Position numbers and translations under genes: made by a program. A stretch of 64,000 nt of DNA from positions 96,001-160,000 of the forward strand of contig JAOTON010000476.1 in assembly GCA_034440635.1 (NCBI GenBank). The letters are read 5' to 3'. Source of the DNA: Lepas anatifera. Taxonomy: Eukaryota > Arthropoda > Thecostraca > Lepadidae. Positions 45,014 to 57,319 of this stretch are shown piece by piece. A model generated the notes under the pieces. It searched no databases and was not told the origin of the DNA. It saw only the letters and a program-made list of their open reading frames with translations. Numbering within the stretch: the first letter of the stretch is position 1; each line of letters opens with the position of its first letter.

Positions 45014-47232
45014 CCCGTTAAGTACCAGCGGTACTTTTTGGTAATCTGGTTCCGAGCAGCATTTAATGCATTTGTCGGTGGCAACTGTTCGAGTGAATGC
45101 CATTCTCGTCTTGAGAAGAGATCAGTTGTGTAACATAACACGCCAGAAGACCGGGGAAATGTGGTAATACAAGTTGGAAGCATTTAAATTTGGCGAATTT
45201 GTTTAGCCGTGATGTCAAACCCAAAATTTCATTGGAATATTAATGCATTTTATTTCACGAAATTTTGACACACGGGGATGTGTTGAAATATGTTTAAGGG
45301 ATATATCCTCAGAATTTTGTGACAAAAACATGTATGGTACCTACGCTGCGTGCCGTGAAACTTTGGCGGTACCAAATGGAGCCGCTGGTCTCTTCCGGTG
45401 TCAAATCCGAGACCCGGCGGTGGGCAGGGAGGGGAGCGTCGTGGGTACGTGAGGGGGTTTTAGTCAGTAGCACTCTGTGGTTTTTACACTTTATCAAGGG
45501 ACGATTCCGTTACACGATGTTATGTACAGTCAGAAGTTGTCTGACGGCCAAGCAAGCTCTTCAAATAATCGGTGATATAGACGCTGAAGACGATGACGAG
45601 GTGACATTGATAAGTGCGCCACCTGATGACGACGTCAGTGACCCGGACGATTGAGATGAAGAGGAGACTGGGAGGCTGCCGTACTGGTACTCTAGAGGTA
45701 CAAATAGACAGAGACCAAACGGATACATCATTTAAAGATGTCGAGCCACCTAAATCAGAACAAAACCAAGCAAAGAGGGTGGCGCACTGAGAAAAATAGT
45801 TCCAAGTGGCTGCATGTTGACCGGAGTATTCCAGCTGGGGTAAAGCCTCAGAGAACGTACTGAACGAGACCCAGCAGCGCATCACCGAATCTCTGTCCCA
45901 CTGTACGCCGGTTGAGATTCCGGAGGAGTTGCTGACGCCGGAAATCTTCCAGCACATCAAAGAGGAGACTGCGATAGGCACTGGAAGTAACACATTACCC
46001 GCTGTTCACATTGGAGGATAGTGAGCTCAATGCTTTCATCGGTTTCTTAGTGTTGTCCGGCTACTTCACTTTACCCATAAATAAGCTATACTGGTCAGCC
46101 GCTGAAGATGTGGGCCAATACATTGTGCACAAGGCGACGTCATCCAGACAGCGCACAAGCTCCAACAGGGGCTTCAAAGTCTGGCCTTTCATAGATAAGC
46201 TGAACGAAACATTCAGAAGTTCGGCATCCACCAGAAGAGGCTGGCAGTGGACGAGATGATTGTCCGGTACTATGGATGCCACTCCCTCAATCGGCCCATT
46301 CGGGGCAAACCTATACGTTTGGCTACAACTTGGGCGCTTTGCGCTGAAGATGCAACTGTCACAAGCTCGACCTATTCTGTGGCGGGCAGCGTCCTCATCT
46401 ACAGGATATGCCACTGGGGACAGGGTAGTGCTGGAAAGGTCGCGTGGTCTCGCGCCAGCTTTCACCAACTCTACTTCGGCTACCTGATCCATCGCGAGCA
46501 TTACTGTCAGGCTGAAAACCGTGGTGTCCGTGCCACCGAACAGTGCGAGAAAATCGCGTGGAGAAATGTCCAGGAAGCCAGCGAATGCGCTTCAAAAGAT
46601 GGGAGGCTCTTACGACTGCAGGTTGGACAACTCAGAACAGGTGTTGGCAGTTGAATAGAATGATAACAAGTGATGAGCGTCTGGCAAATTTTGACGGCAT
46701 CGGACCCTTGTCAACTGCCGAACGTTATGCAGGGCACTGAAAAGCGTCAACGTCCCTAGCCGCGTGTAATCCACGCCTTCCAGGTGTTTCGCACCTCATA
46801 CCTCATCACCATGAGTTCCCATAGATGGCCAAAATCAAACTGTGTTTTGCTGCAAGCGTCATCACTGGCAGAGTGAATTCACGAATATGTTGGTAACTAT
46901 TTGTTGGTTCGGAACAGTGGCATGCAATTTAGCAAGAATCATGGCGGTGCCGGGCATTCCCTATACCAGAGCTGCGAGGGCCACTAAAGCGTTTGAATTC
47001 GAATGCCAATCACAACACTGCCCCTCCGCCGCGGCGCGGTGCCGGCGCGCCGGCACCTAGGCGAGTCGCCGGCCGACCCGGAAAGGACCGCGGTACCATT
47101 TGGGCATGGCTATATCTCCAAAACGTGCAAACGCAGGCACGGGCGTTTCTTACACCTTGATACTCGCATTGATAAAAAGATGTGACAACAGTTTCCAAAA
47201 TTTCAAGCGAATAATATCGTGTACTTAATGGG
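45014..47232 (+). mobile_element. piggyBac-family transposon, dead, 2219 bp
   Basis: Flanked by TTAA at 45010-45013 and 47233-47236. Ends are CCCGTTAAGTAC and, inward from the right, CCCATTAAGTAC. This TTAA plus CCC start is diagnostic of piggyBac. Inside is a broken transposase gene (next entry). It lies immediately right of the inverted transposon pair. It is the only transposase relic here with TTAA specificity and could be related to the enzyme that moved families A, B and D, though their termini differ. Confidence 0.88.
45541..46737 (+). pseudogene. piggyBac transposase pseudogene
   Basis: Recognisable pieces in order, in shifting frames: an acidic N-terminus starting LTAKQAL with IDAEDDDEV (45541-45654); the DDE_Tnp_1_7 start DSELNAFIGFLVLSGYFTLP (46015-46075); FKVWPFIDKLNETF; AVDEMIVRYYGCHSL with the first catalytic Asp (about 46240-46285); a position normally reading F-D-N now reads F-H-Q, so the second catalytic Asp is lost; NRVEKCP; and ANFDGIGPLSTAERY (46687-46731). 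At least three frameshifts and several stops rule out activity. Remnants may run on to about 47190. Confidence 0.85.
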
Positions 47233-47368
47233 TTAACCACAGCTGTATGTAAACCTCTGACATAGAAATTACGATGTCGAGTAAAATCCGATACCAAAGT
47301 GGTAACACGTGCGAAGAGTTTATGGCATTAGCGTGTCACTCAATCATAACAATCAACACAAACCTCAG

Positions 47369-48688
47369 CACGCATTGACGGGGTCTGAGTCGCCTTCACC
47401 TTGACAGGGGTTGGGGGCGGGTACCCACCTCCAGCCCCGTAAGATGCAAAAACCACGCTAGTTAGCGAAAAGCGGCAAACGGCGTTAGGTGGCCTGCCCT
47501 TAGCTCTAAAGCCAATTTTCTTTAAGATTTTCGGGAAAAAACCAAGGTCACCAGAGGCAAAAACATGTCACCATTGGGATAAAATGCAATGTAATGAAAA
47601 TAGAGGTTTTCAGTCATAGCACCTCACATAGCCGAGCTAGGGGTTTTAGGGTACTTCAGCTGTAGAGGCTATATGTGGACACTGCAGAGCTAAAATAAAA
47701 TGATCTAAACCTTTGGAATCCTCTCGGGAAGTCACGTCAAATAATATAGGTACATGCATGGCCTTACTAGGTAAAATACGATATTCGACTAGACCTAGAG
47801 TCAGATCAAGATTAAATTGGCCAAAACACAAATGATTAGGAACCGCAGGGTTTAGGGGAATGTGGCACCTCGGTCGAATCCCGAAATTTAGTGTAATTAT
47901 GGATATTTTTAGCCGAAATTAATGAGAACGTCCATGATTTCTCTGAAAAAATGTAAAATAGGCTCAATATTTTGATCTTTAAAATGCTCCTCTCGAGTAA
48001 GAAATAAACATCTGCCTGTGGATGTCGTCATGATCTGGCAACTAATACCATATTCAATAGGCTTCAAGGGCTTCAATTGGCTGACTTCTCACCGTAACGT
48101 CATCATGTCGTCATGCCAACAGCAGACAACTGTAGCCGGCCGCTTGGGTACATTTTGGGTACATTTCAAGTACGTTTTTAGCTTTTCTCTAGGGAGATTT
48201 TGAGTTTCAAGACAAATGATATATTCAGTACCGGGTTTTCCGGCATGCTTTACAACTTGGCTATCTCAGTTAAAACCCCGTTATAAAGTTGTTACATTCC
48301 CTTTAAAAGCCAATGACGTCAACATAACATTAAAAAATTAGTTGTTGAGCCTTCGTCATTTTATCAATACAATTCCAATGGAGAGGTCATGGCTCGTACC
48401 TGACCTTAGGTCATCGGTATAAAACATCGATAAAAGTTTAGTGGTACCAGGTGGGCCCGTTGCGTGATAAAATGTCAGATGGATAGATTAACCCTGTTCT
48501 TGCTTGTGCTTTCTTAATTTTTTTTTGAGGTGAGGTCACTTGACCTGCACTGGTGAACTACCTAAAGCGAGCTGGAAATATACAAAGTACAGCGGCGCTG
48601 CGCGCAACCGTTTTCAGGTCGTTTGCGAACAAAACCCGAGGGAGCATGTACGCAGCCACCCACCCTGCGAGTACCCACAAAGTCCGTG
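47369..48688. mobile_element. Family A TTAA element, copy 4, interrupted by a family D insertion
   Basis: The left end CACGCATTGACGGGGTCTGA with GGGCGGGTACCCACC just inside, and the CCACGCTAGTTAGCGAAAAG block, follow family A. The right part resumes at about 48308 and ends near GTCCGTGTTTATAA. TTAA is lost on the left and mutated on the right. It carries the D copy at 47855-48302 and a SINE-tail fragment at about 47638-47690. Heavily diverged. Confidence 0.7.
47855..48302. mobile_element. Family D TTAA MITE, copy 3, nested in family A
   Basis: GGGGAATGTGGCACCTCGG at the left and GTTACATTCCCT then TTAA (48303-48306) at the right; the left target reads TTTA. It aligns with 36865-37315 in the same orientation. 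It splits the family A copy, so D was still active after this A copy had inserted. Confidence 0.83.
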
Positions 48689-49283
48689 TTTATAATGAAT
48701 ACTAAATACCCATGTATTTAGCTTGAAGTACTAGATATCCAGCGACGAATGGAAATTATTTAATTTACCTCACATCGCGCCCCTAGTAGCAACTAGGCGA
48801 TAACAGCCCTTTCAGCAACGCCGCAATTGCACGCAAAATTGCAGCGTGCACGTTGATGAGGCCCTTAACAGATGCAATTTGAGCCGCGTCAATAATTGAA
48901 TTGGACTGTCGTTAACCCAGCTACCAGAACATACCTATCCTATCCCATCAGAGTCGACGACGAATTTTTCACTTATAGCATCACCTGCCGTGTGGATCCG
49001 ATCGTTGCTATGAATTATGAATTTTCAAACCAAATGATAACTCAATTTTTCACTAACCCTAAAGCCACAACAAGGAGCAATGTACCATTTGTGTTTTCCA
49101 ACTCAAGACAATAACAGCCTAAATAATAAAAGAAAACGCATATATAGGCATAAGCGGAGCTTGATGCCTAAAAACATACAAAAAATCAACTTTTTGAAAA
49201 AGAGGGTTCCACCAAAAAAATTTTGTGCAAACAAATGACCACGTTTTATGTGATTTTCGCTCAAACAGATATATCATAACCAT
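48689..49283. other. Unassigned
   Basis: No element ends or recognised frames. The 72-aa plus-strand frame at 48896-49114 is not recognised. Confidence 0.35.
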
Positions 49284-50063
49284 ACAGATCTTCGATAACT
49301 AGAGAGGACATCTTGTACAAAACAGCAATACCCCGACGTAAAAATTGGAAGATTTGGTCAGTACAAATTTTGGCCAGGTTAATTGGACAATCACGTGATA
49401 ATTTCAACAAGAGCTTCTTGATTTAGCTCACGACTAAATAAATTTCGCAAAGAGTCATTAATCATTGCGAGGATTCGTGGCGCACTAGATCGTTGCCATG
49501 ACAACCTTGTGTTGAATTAAAGGAATTGAATCAAATTGAATACGATTAGCAGAGAGGTGTTTCAGTAGACAGTCACGAGCTTCCCCACAGAGGTCCAGAT
49601 CCATACGAACAAAACCATAGAGATCTACTATAACTAGAGAGGACCTGTGTGAACGTCAATATTGAGGGTTTTGTTAGCACATATCTGGACCTCTGTGGGG
49701 AAGCTCGTGACTGTTTACTGAAACACCTCTCAGGTAATCGTATTCAATTTAATTCAATTAAATGGATTCAACAAAATCTTGTCATGACAACGATCTAATG
49801 TGCCACGAATCCTCCCAATGAATAATGACGTTCTCCGCGAAAATGATTTTCTCGTGAGCTAAATCAAGAAGCTCTCGTTGAAATTATCACGTGATTTTCC
49901 AATTAACCTGGCCAATATTTGTACTAACACAACTTTTAATTTTGACGTCGGGGTATTGCCGTTTTGTACAGGATGTCCTCTCTAGTTATAGTAGATCTCT
50001 AGGAACAAAACCTTCAATTTTGACGTCCAGTGTGCTATACTCTCTAGTTATAGTAGATCTCTA
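49284..50063. mobile_element. Interleaved foldback elements with AGATCTACTATAACTAGAGA ends
   Basis: Arm a (49284-49616) is the inverted copy of a' (49668-50000). A second pair, b (about 49617-49667) and b' (about 50001-50063), is also inverted, giving the order a, b, a', b'. Each segment's outer end carries the AGATCTACTATAACTAGAGA word. The arms include GGACCTCTGTGGGGAAGCTC and CAATACCCCGACGT. Non-coding. It may be two overlapping MITEs or a rearranged foldback. Confidence 0.75.
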
Positions 50064-50673
50064 TGATCATAAACGATGAATGTATCATAACCAAAACGGA
50101 AGTCAATCAAACCGGTAGATCTTGTGAAGAATATTCATATCCGCTAAAACTGTATTCACTTCACCATGCATTTAATCTTATTCATGAGGCCAGCGTTTGT
50201 CCACGCCAGCCAGGTACCAGCTTGGACGCAGCTTGCTGCAGTAAACCGGAACTTGCCGTCAGTATTGCGTAGCAAAAAATGATCGGTGATAAAAAATCGG
50301 ACAATTAACTGTAAATATCAAACGGTTTGAACATGCTGTATGATGCACATGAGCCGGAAAAATTTGTCAGGTGTCTGCTGAGCATTTGCGGATAAGTATC
50401 TCAGCCCGAGTGACATACATCGGCAGAGGCGAATCTAGGCGAAACGTTTGGGGAACCGAGGCAAAATCATGACAACCACTATTGTTTTGGCACAAAATCG
50501 ACCAAAATCCGCTAAAATTAGGTACACTTTGACCGCTGGGACGCATGACCGGATTGGTCCCCCTGGACCTCCCCTCCCTTGCATATTATCTAAAAATAGC
50601 TACACCCATACAACCAAGCACCCGGTGCGATTTATGCACTTGCCCTTGCACCGAACGTCTCAGCGTCGCTCAC
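50064..50673. other. Unassigned
   Basis: No supported gene or element. The 81-aa plus-strand frame at 50448-50693 runs into the CpG-rich block without recognisable features. Confidence 0.35.
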
Positions 50674-50884
50674 CTCAACCATGTTTCAGTTGAGCAGGGA
50701 ATGAGGCAGCCCGTGCGATCGCAGTCCGGCCCCGACCCACCGGCCAGTGCGTGTCAGCAGCTGCCGCGCGCCGCAAGCCGCCAGCAGCGCGTGTGAGTCG
50801 GCACCGACGCCAAACGTCGCCGCCGACGCCACCAGTCGATACCGACGCGCGCCCGCGTGACACACACCCCGCCGGCGGGCGGTC
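50674..50884 (-). other. Candidate 5' exon with start codon and strong splice donor
   Basis: On the minus strand this CpG-rich stretch ends AACTGAAACATGGTTGAG followed by donor GTGAGC at 50673. The ATG at 50682 gives Met-Val-Glu, then splices in phase 0. The GPSM2 exon at 30689 starts in phase 0 with Arg-Met-Asp, so joining keeps frame. The promoter-like block lies just upstream. If right, the GPSM2 gene spans at least 49.7 kb. The link is inference; another gene could own this exon. Confidence 0.3.
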
Positions 50885-50955
50885 CCGCGCCCGCCCCACC
50901 TGATCCTCGTCCGACCTCATCCCCCACCAATCAGCGCCGTTCCCGCCAAATATAT
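50885..50955 (-). promoter_or_regulatory. CpG promoter-like block: GC box, CCAAT box, E2F-like site
   Basis: Seen on the plus strand as CGCCCCACC (GC box, about 50891), CCAATCAG (50928) and TTCCCGCCAAA (50940-50950, the E2F consensus). The trio within 65 bp in a CpG-rich context is typical of TATA-less cell-cycle promoters. Direction is not fixed by these sites; minus is suggested by the start codon and donor downstream at 50682-50673. Confidence 0.4.
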
Positions 50956-53900
50956 CCCGGATCTGGCTGGCGTAATATTGATGGAACTCCTGCTGATGAT
51001 TTGGGGAGTCGGCCTAGAAAAATAGCCTAGCAATAAACGCAGTATTTACCACCATTATTGGGGCTTTTGGGTCCTCCGACTGCTGTGGTCATTTGGCGCC
51101 CATAACACACGGCACGTCTCAGCGATTTTCGACAAAACAGCGACGAGGCAGTAACTAACTTGAACTACACTGGAGTCAAGTGTCGCGTCAAGTAACAAGT
51201 CAAAGGTGCAAGCTATTGCAAATATAATACATATGTGATGGCGATACAGTTACGGTGAGGGCCATTCAGTAACAAACTTGAAAAGGGACATGGCCCAGAG
51301 GCCCCATGCCTGACAGCTGCGGGGGAAAATGTAATATTGGGAATTTGATTTTCCAATTATCGTGAATTTGAACTAGAAGTAAGCAGCTTTTTCCGAAGCA
51401 TTCACCAATAGAGGCATTTTAGTGGGATCTAGCCGGTTGTTTGGCAACCAAAGTCGAAAGAAAAAAAACGTCCGCAGTGAAAATTGCGCTACAATATGCC
51501 TTTTCGGTAGGATTTTGGGAACTGGAGACGAAAGCAAAAAAAACGTCACGGGGTAAAATATCGGCTCAACATACATTTTTTCCAACAAGCCCAATATTTA
51601 CACTGAACTTTCTAATTCTGTTTGAAGTTAGAGTTGAAGACAAATTTGCTTACAAGCTAAAAGGAGTCGGGGAAAAGAGGTGATTAAAATTTTGCCCCAG
51701 GTTTTCCGTTATTTCGGTGTGTACATACATCGAGTAGTGATACTAGCAACGGTTAGCCAGGAAAGCACCGCCTCCTCTCAAACACGGTGTTCCAAACACT
51801 GTCCAGAGATTGTCCGACCACTTCAGTGGTAGATGATCCGTTTTGCGTTATTGGCTTACGCAGGATCTCACGTCGCCGACGTTTTGCTGTCCCATAACTG
51901 TTTACCTTTCATCGAGTGTCGTAAGTTATTGAGGAGTCTGCGTGCTGTTGGAGTCCATATTTGTCTTCTTGGACATAATTATGTAATAATTACTAATACA
52001 GATAATTATGTATGTTCCGTTGTAGATGAGTGAGCAAAAACCTTGTTACGTGAGCAGACTAGCGGTGTTGTGTTTATATGCATCAGTCTCGCTTGGCCTG
52101 CTTCAATGTAGCTGACTCAGGTGTGCAATCATTGGCGGATCAACAGCTGGAGTCTGGGGAGACAACCTGTCTGAATTTTTGCGAGGGCAGTACAGAACCC
52201 CGTTACAACCCCCGCGGGGGGGTTGTTGAAATGCAGTGACATCAGATCGGGCGGAGCCTGCCGGTGACATGCCTTGCGAACTTCACCAGATTAAATTGCG
52301 TTTTTTCTCGCCAATTCTGCATGTGTGTGCTTTTTATCGGACCAATAAACGAGTTAGGAATAAATAAAGAACAATAATCGGACTAACTGGGGAAAACCAG
52401 TGTTTCTGATCTTCATCATTTTTAAAGTATACAAAAACATCCAGAACGATTTATTCGCGGCTTTTTAAATGGGTCTCAACTAAGTACTTTTCACAACACC
52501 AAAAACCTTAAAAAGCTTAAAAACAACATTCCCGAGGTCAGCTGGAAATTGGGAATATTCCCCTACGTTTTCGACATGCAATTGACAGCGATGAAAAAAG
52601 AAACAGCCGCACCAAAAAAGCGAAGAATAGTCAGGGACACACTCTATGCATGAAAATATAGAAACAGAACATACAGAAGAGATCCTGGTAAGTTGTTGCT
52701 TGATCTGAGGGCGGTTGTCGTGGTGACTTACACCGTGGCTACAAACATGGCCAGCTCGCCCTATCTGTCTCCGTAACTGAGGAGTAATTGGAAAATTGTG
52801 ATGGAAGTGAAACCGGGCCACCTGCATCTAGTCTGGAAATGATCGAACAAGAATAATGAGGCCAGGTACCGACAGTCAGAAGAAACCACATCGAGGAAAT
52901 GCCGAAAAAACTGGCTTGCCTACACTTCCCTAAACATTCGAAGTACTTCTTAGCTGGGAAAAGTGTGGCGATTCATGAATATTGTGGTTCTGAAAAAAAC
53001 ACCGCAATGGTCTTGATTTGGCCGCAAACAGGCGTGGAATATCGAGAATCGAGGTATCATACAGAAAGGCACGGCTTGGACACTGTCTGCCTCGTCCAAG
53101 AGACCAGAAGAACAGTGCTTCTTGGGCCATTTGACAGCTCTTGTAAACGCGAATCGATACGGTCCCCAGATGTTTACGTTAGGTCTACACTGGGGTTAAC
53201 TAGGGTCCAGAACGATACTTTCCTCAGTATCGTGGGGCGTTTGCTTTCCTCACGAGTATATTCCCAGCCAGAAGAGATACGAAAGTCACAGACGTTCCTT
53301 TGTAATCCCTTGGCCGGTGAAAGTCAAATGATATACTATTTTAACATGGAAGGTCAATGTAACGCTTGACCTGACCCCAGGTCAACTAAGAGACATTATA
53401 GTGGCGTTATGTACGTAAATCAATCAAACCGCCCCGATAAGGCCAGACGATAGGGCCATGCTGAGAAATTTTGCGGTAGAACAAACAGAGAAGCCTTTCA
53501 ATCGAGTCAGCGACAAGCACAGTTAGGGTTTTGAAAGCACAAAAACGACGGCAAAACAAATGCTCATTCTTCATTCAGTACAAAGATATGGGTCGATGCG
53601 TCGTATGGTGATCACTCCACATCAAATGACCTGCCAGGGGATCTAGGCCAATTTTCAAAGTTCCACCTCGGGAACTGACCAGGAACTCCTGGCATTTTTC
53701 CCAGATGAAATTTTCACAAAAATTTCTGGCCGATCTGAGACGTGTTTTCTAAAAAAAGGCGGGTTGAAAATATTACATATACTTACAAAAGGGAGTTACG
53801 GATCTGAGATGACCTTGGGTCACAGCTTAGAGGAAACTTGATTGGAGTTCAGAAGAACCCCAACAAACTTCTCCGGAGTGCAATGCCCCCCCCCCACCAC

Positions 53901-55461
53901 CTAACACTAAGGCTGAGGATCCAGACGCGCGGTAGACAGCGCGCAGCTGCGCTGGGGCGTAAGTGGGCGCGGACATTTTACCATTCTCGAGTGTTTCCCT
54001 TCCTCTATCTAATTCGCTAAATTCTACATCTCTAGAGTATTAAGTTCTCAACCACCCAACGCTACATTCTGGAGCAGCAAAAACGCTAAATTTAACGTTA
54101 ATTACCTCCATGGGTGGAGGTGGATGCATTTCATTCCTCCACATTGGCCTACTAAGCCTCCCGAGCAGTGCTATGACCTGCTCTTAACTATGACTCATAA
54201 ATTCTTCACCCTGGAATGCGAGGTCCTCAACATTCTCAATTAACCAAAAACTGTTTCCCGGAGTGCTATGCCCTCTGACATTCTAATTCTCTAAATCCGC
54301 AGTCAACTTGCTGAACAGCCTGACTAAATTAATTCCTAAAGATTAAAAACAATCAGAATCTAAATCACGGTTCTAAACTTTTAATCTTAAATTCATCTCG
54401 AATCTAAATCATCCCAAAACCTGTACAGGCGGACAGAAGAGCTATGCTAAGAATGTCTATCAAGAAAGCATTAAGTCAGTCAGTCAGACCCCACCCGGGC
54501 GATAGTTAATGTACGGAAGATGATTCTGCGCCATAAGCTCATGTTTGCGGATTTCAACCCTCAAACCCAAAATGACTGCACTAACGTTTGCAAAACGGAT
54601 TTATAACCCTTGGAGGAGCATCTTTGTGCGGTCTCAAAAGGCTCGGATCCTGCTTCAATAGAGCCCAAGGTTAGACCCTGCAGGAAAATCGATATCGTGG
54701 TTTAATTTTGTCGATGTCTGGACAAAAGCAGTGCTTACTGTCCGATTGTACGACATCATGGGTAAGTTATGTGAAGACAAGGTAACGTAATGTGAAGTGG
54801 CTTCCATTGTAGTGGTAGAACGAGCTTCGCAGTCGATATCATCACCTCCATCAGTGTCCTAAACGGCGGCTTGACGGACTTCTTAAAAAAACAGAGGCGC
54901 CGACGACCGCGATGTTTGCGCGTGCCTAGGAAAACTACATCAAGTTACAACCGGGGTCGCATAGCTGTATCTATGTTTTACCTTATTAAGGTCAAACAAT
55001 AGTCCAAAGTCATTTATGGAGGTGTCCTTTTTCAATTCGGCCAATGCGAACTTTCAGCTGTCTACGTCACATGGGGGATTTGGAGAACTTTTAGGTGAGA
55101 TGCGAACCAATTGCGAACTCAAAATTGGCCAAATGCGTACTCATTTTAAAATTGACAATATTGACGGTTTTACAATTTGCCTGTTCCTCTAATCGATGAA
55201 CAGCAATCAGTTAGACTGCTCCTTTGAATAATTTAGAGCACTAGCAAATCTAAAAATAATCTGCTTTTAGCTGACCAATATGTTTAGGTACCTGTATCAT
55301 TTTTTCGCCTTGCATTCTATCTTTGCTTTATTTTAACATGTTAGAATGATTACCTTTAACTTAACATGTCATGTTGATCAATGTGAGATTTGACTTGCCA
55401 TATTACATTAATCTAGTAAATATTTATTGTGCATGTACTGTTTTTCAATTCGCGAACTTAA
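50956..55461. other. Unassigned 4.5 kb; small repeats only
   Basis: A SINE tail fragment is at 51055-51105 (minus). A degenerate tandem pair of about 75 bp (GAAAGAAAAAAAACGTC, then GAAAGCAAAAAAAACGTCAC) is at 51449-51595. AGGTCA-type words are near 53320-53390 and 53620-53830. The 115-aa (52480-52827, minus) and 156-aa (52899-53369, plus) frames match no family I know. There is a run of about ten C at 53887. Confidence 0.4.
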
Positions 55462-56432
55462 CACGCGCCCCGCTGCAGGGGGCCAAATTCGCCCCCCTCC
55501 TGGTTTTCCCCAGATAACGCAAAAACGAAGAGGCGCAGAGCAACGAAACTTACAGTACCTTATCCCTGATCAATTTTACGCATCTGACCAAATTTTTTAG
55601 GTCAGGTCATGTCAGGTCAAGGAGCTATTCAAGGTCAAATGACCTGACCTCAAAACCCCAAAAACACGAGTTTGAAGCAGTGCCTAAGGAACATATATCA
55701 ACCGATCAGTTTCAAACTTGCACCATATGATAAGGTCATTAGGGTCTACAAATGTGCTATCTCGGAATTTTGATATTGTTGACCTAAGGTGGGGTCAAAT
55801 TTTTGGTCACCCCATTATAAGTCTATGGTAAAAAATATAAAGGGCTCGTTTTCAATAAAAACTGGATAGATAAGCCTGAAAATTCTCACACCGTTTATTT
55901 TTGCCACAATCTTGGCCTTAAAGTTGGGCTTTTGACCATCTGACCTCTCAAAAGTCATGTCAGGTCACGGGAACATATAGTGATTGTTTTGCCAATAACT
56001 TCTCACTGAATCGAGATAAAGATCCCATTTTTCTTGCATTGTGCTTATATTGTCACAGGGAGTTGATTGATATGCAACATGACCATACCAGGTCACCATG
56101 TGAACTTGACCTAGCTCGATGTGAGATCATTTTCAAAATTTGACCTAGCAAGATACATCATCATTACATCATTCGATTTGCCACGATGAGAATAATCCAA
56201 TTATGCATAAATATTTGCTCTAGCTCCACTCAGTAAAAATCTAGAGGGGTAACGTACACCGCTCTGTTGTAAGCCTATGGAACCTTCTTTGACCTTTGCT
56301 GACCCCAATATTGACCTGACATAAAAATATTTCTCTAATTTCTCTTTGTCTCGTCAAGAGCTTTTGAACGCTGTCCTTAATTTTCCCTTAGCTTTTCTGG
56401 GAAATGAGATACAGAGGGGGGGCGAAAAACGC
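55462..56432. mobile_element. Family B TTAA element, copy 2 (3' truncated)
   Basis: The left end is CACGCGCCCCGCTGCAGGGG after TTAA (55458-55461). The interior matches 32690-33729 in the same orientation, including the AGGTCATGTCAGGTCA cluster and GGTCACCATGTGA segment. The match stops after the GAGATACAGAGGGGGGGCGAA block; the terminal repeat is missing and sequence related to 36500-36550 follows. Confidence 0.8.
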
Positions 56433-57299
56433 ATATTCAATTTCACCCAAAGCTCTCGGTATAAAATTTGCCCCACCTTTAAAGCTTAAAGTAAAGGAGC
56501 TTATAAAGAGGCTGTTGCGTATAGCGAATTGTTGAGTATTGTAGGCGAATTGCGAATTGTCCATTGTAGAGCGTCATTGGGGCGAAATTATCCCAATGGC
56601 CGCAACACACGTCATATCCGCTCACCCCTGTACTTGCCAGAACAAGTATCAATTGTTTTTCTCAAAATCCAAATCTGAAATGGTTTCTTTACATGAAGCA
56701 CATGCATAATCTTTCCACCACTGAATAAACTCGGCCGCTGTAACGTCCTCTTCCGTTCAGTTTTTGCACCAGTGCTACTTGTACTGCACGCGATTTTTGC
56801 CATGCGGAAACGCTGTGAATGGACCTATAGAGCAAGTCTATGATTAACGTTTGGAATTTCACTTATTATTAAAAGTGTTATTTTGATGATGTCGCATATT
56901 GTTAGAAAAGAGGAGATATTTTGTTTTTAGCTATGAAAGTGGGGACAAAATCTTGTTCCCTGGTTTTCAGACCTCTTTTGTTTTTAGATTGTTCTTTTTA
57001 GGATTTTGACAAATTGGTTCATTCCCTTCAAGTGTTCTTTCTCCTCGCGCTCAGTTCAGTGCGCGCGGCGCCAGTGGCAGGACGTGCTGCTGAGCTCTCC
57101 CGACCTACCACACCAGTGCCCTTTTCACGTGAAGCTGTGTAAGTGTATGAGTGAGATTGACTGTAGCTGAATCTAACTGGGGTGCCCCTGCCTCTCACGT
57201 CATCTTGCAACCGTGCAACCGAACCGGAGCTCTCCCAGCTGATCGACGTGTCTACAACAAACAAGCAACGACTGATTACAACAGATAAGTTTCCATCAC
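56433..57299. other. Unassigned, leading into the LINE
   Basis: 56445-56475 resembles part of the possible family E element at 36415. From about 57040 the sequence becomes GC-richer and may be LINE 5' UTR, but I cannot fix the element's 5' end. Confidence 0.35.
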
Positions 57300-57319
57300 T
57301 GTGCGATTGAAAACCAATC

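Noticed and set aside
52480..53369. 115-aa minus and 156-aa plus frames
   Set aside because: No motif, signal or splice support; neighbouring AGGTCA words suggest old transposon DNA.
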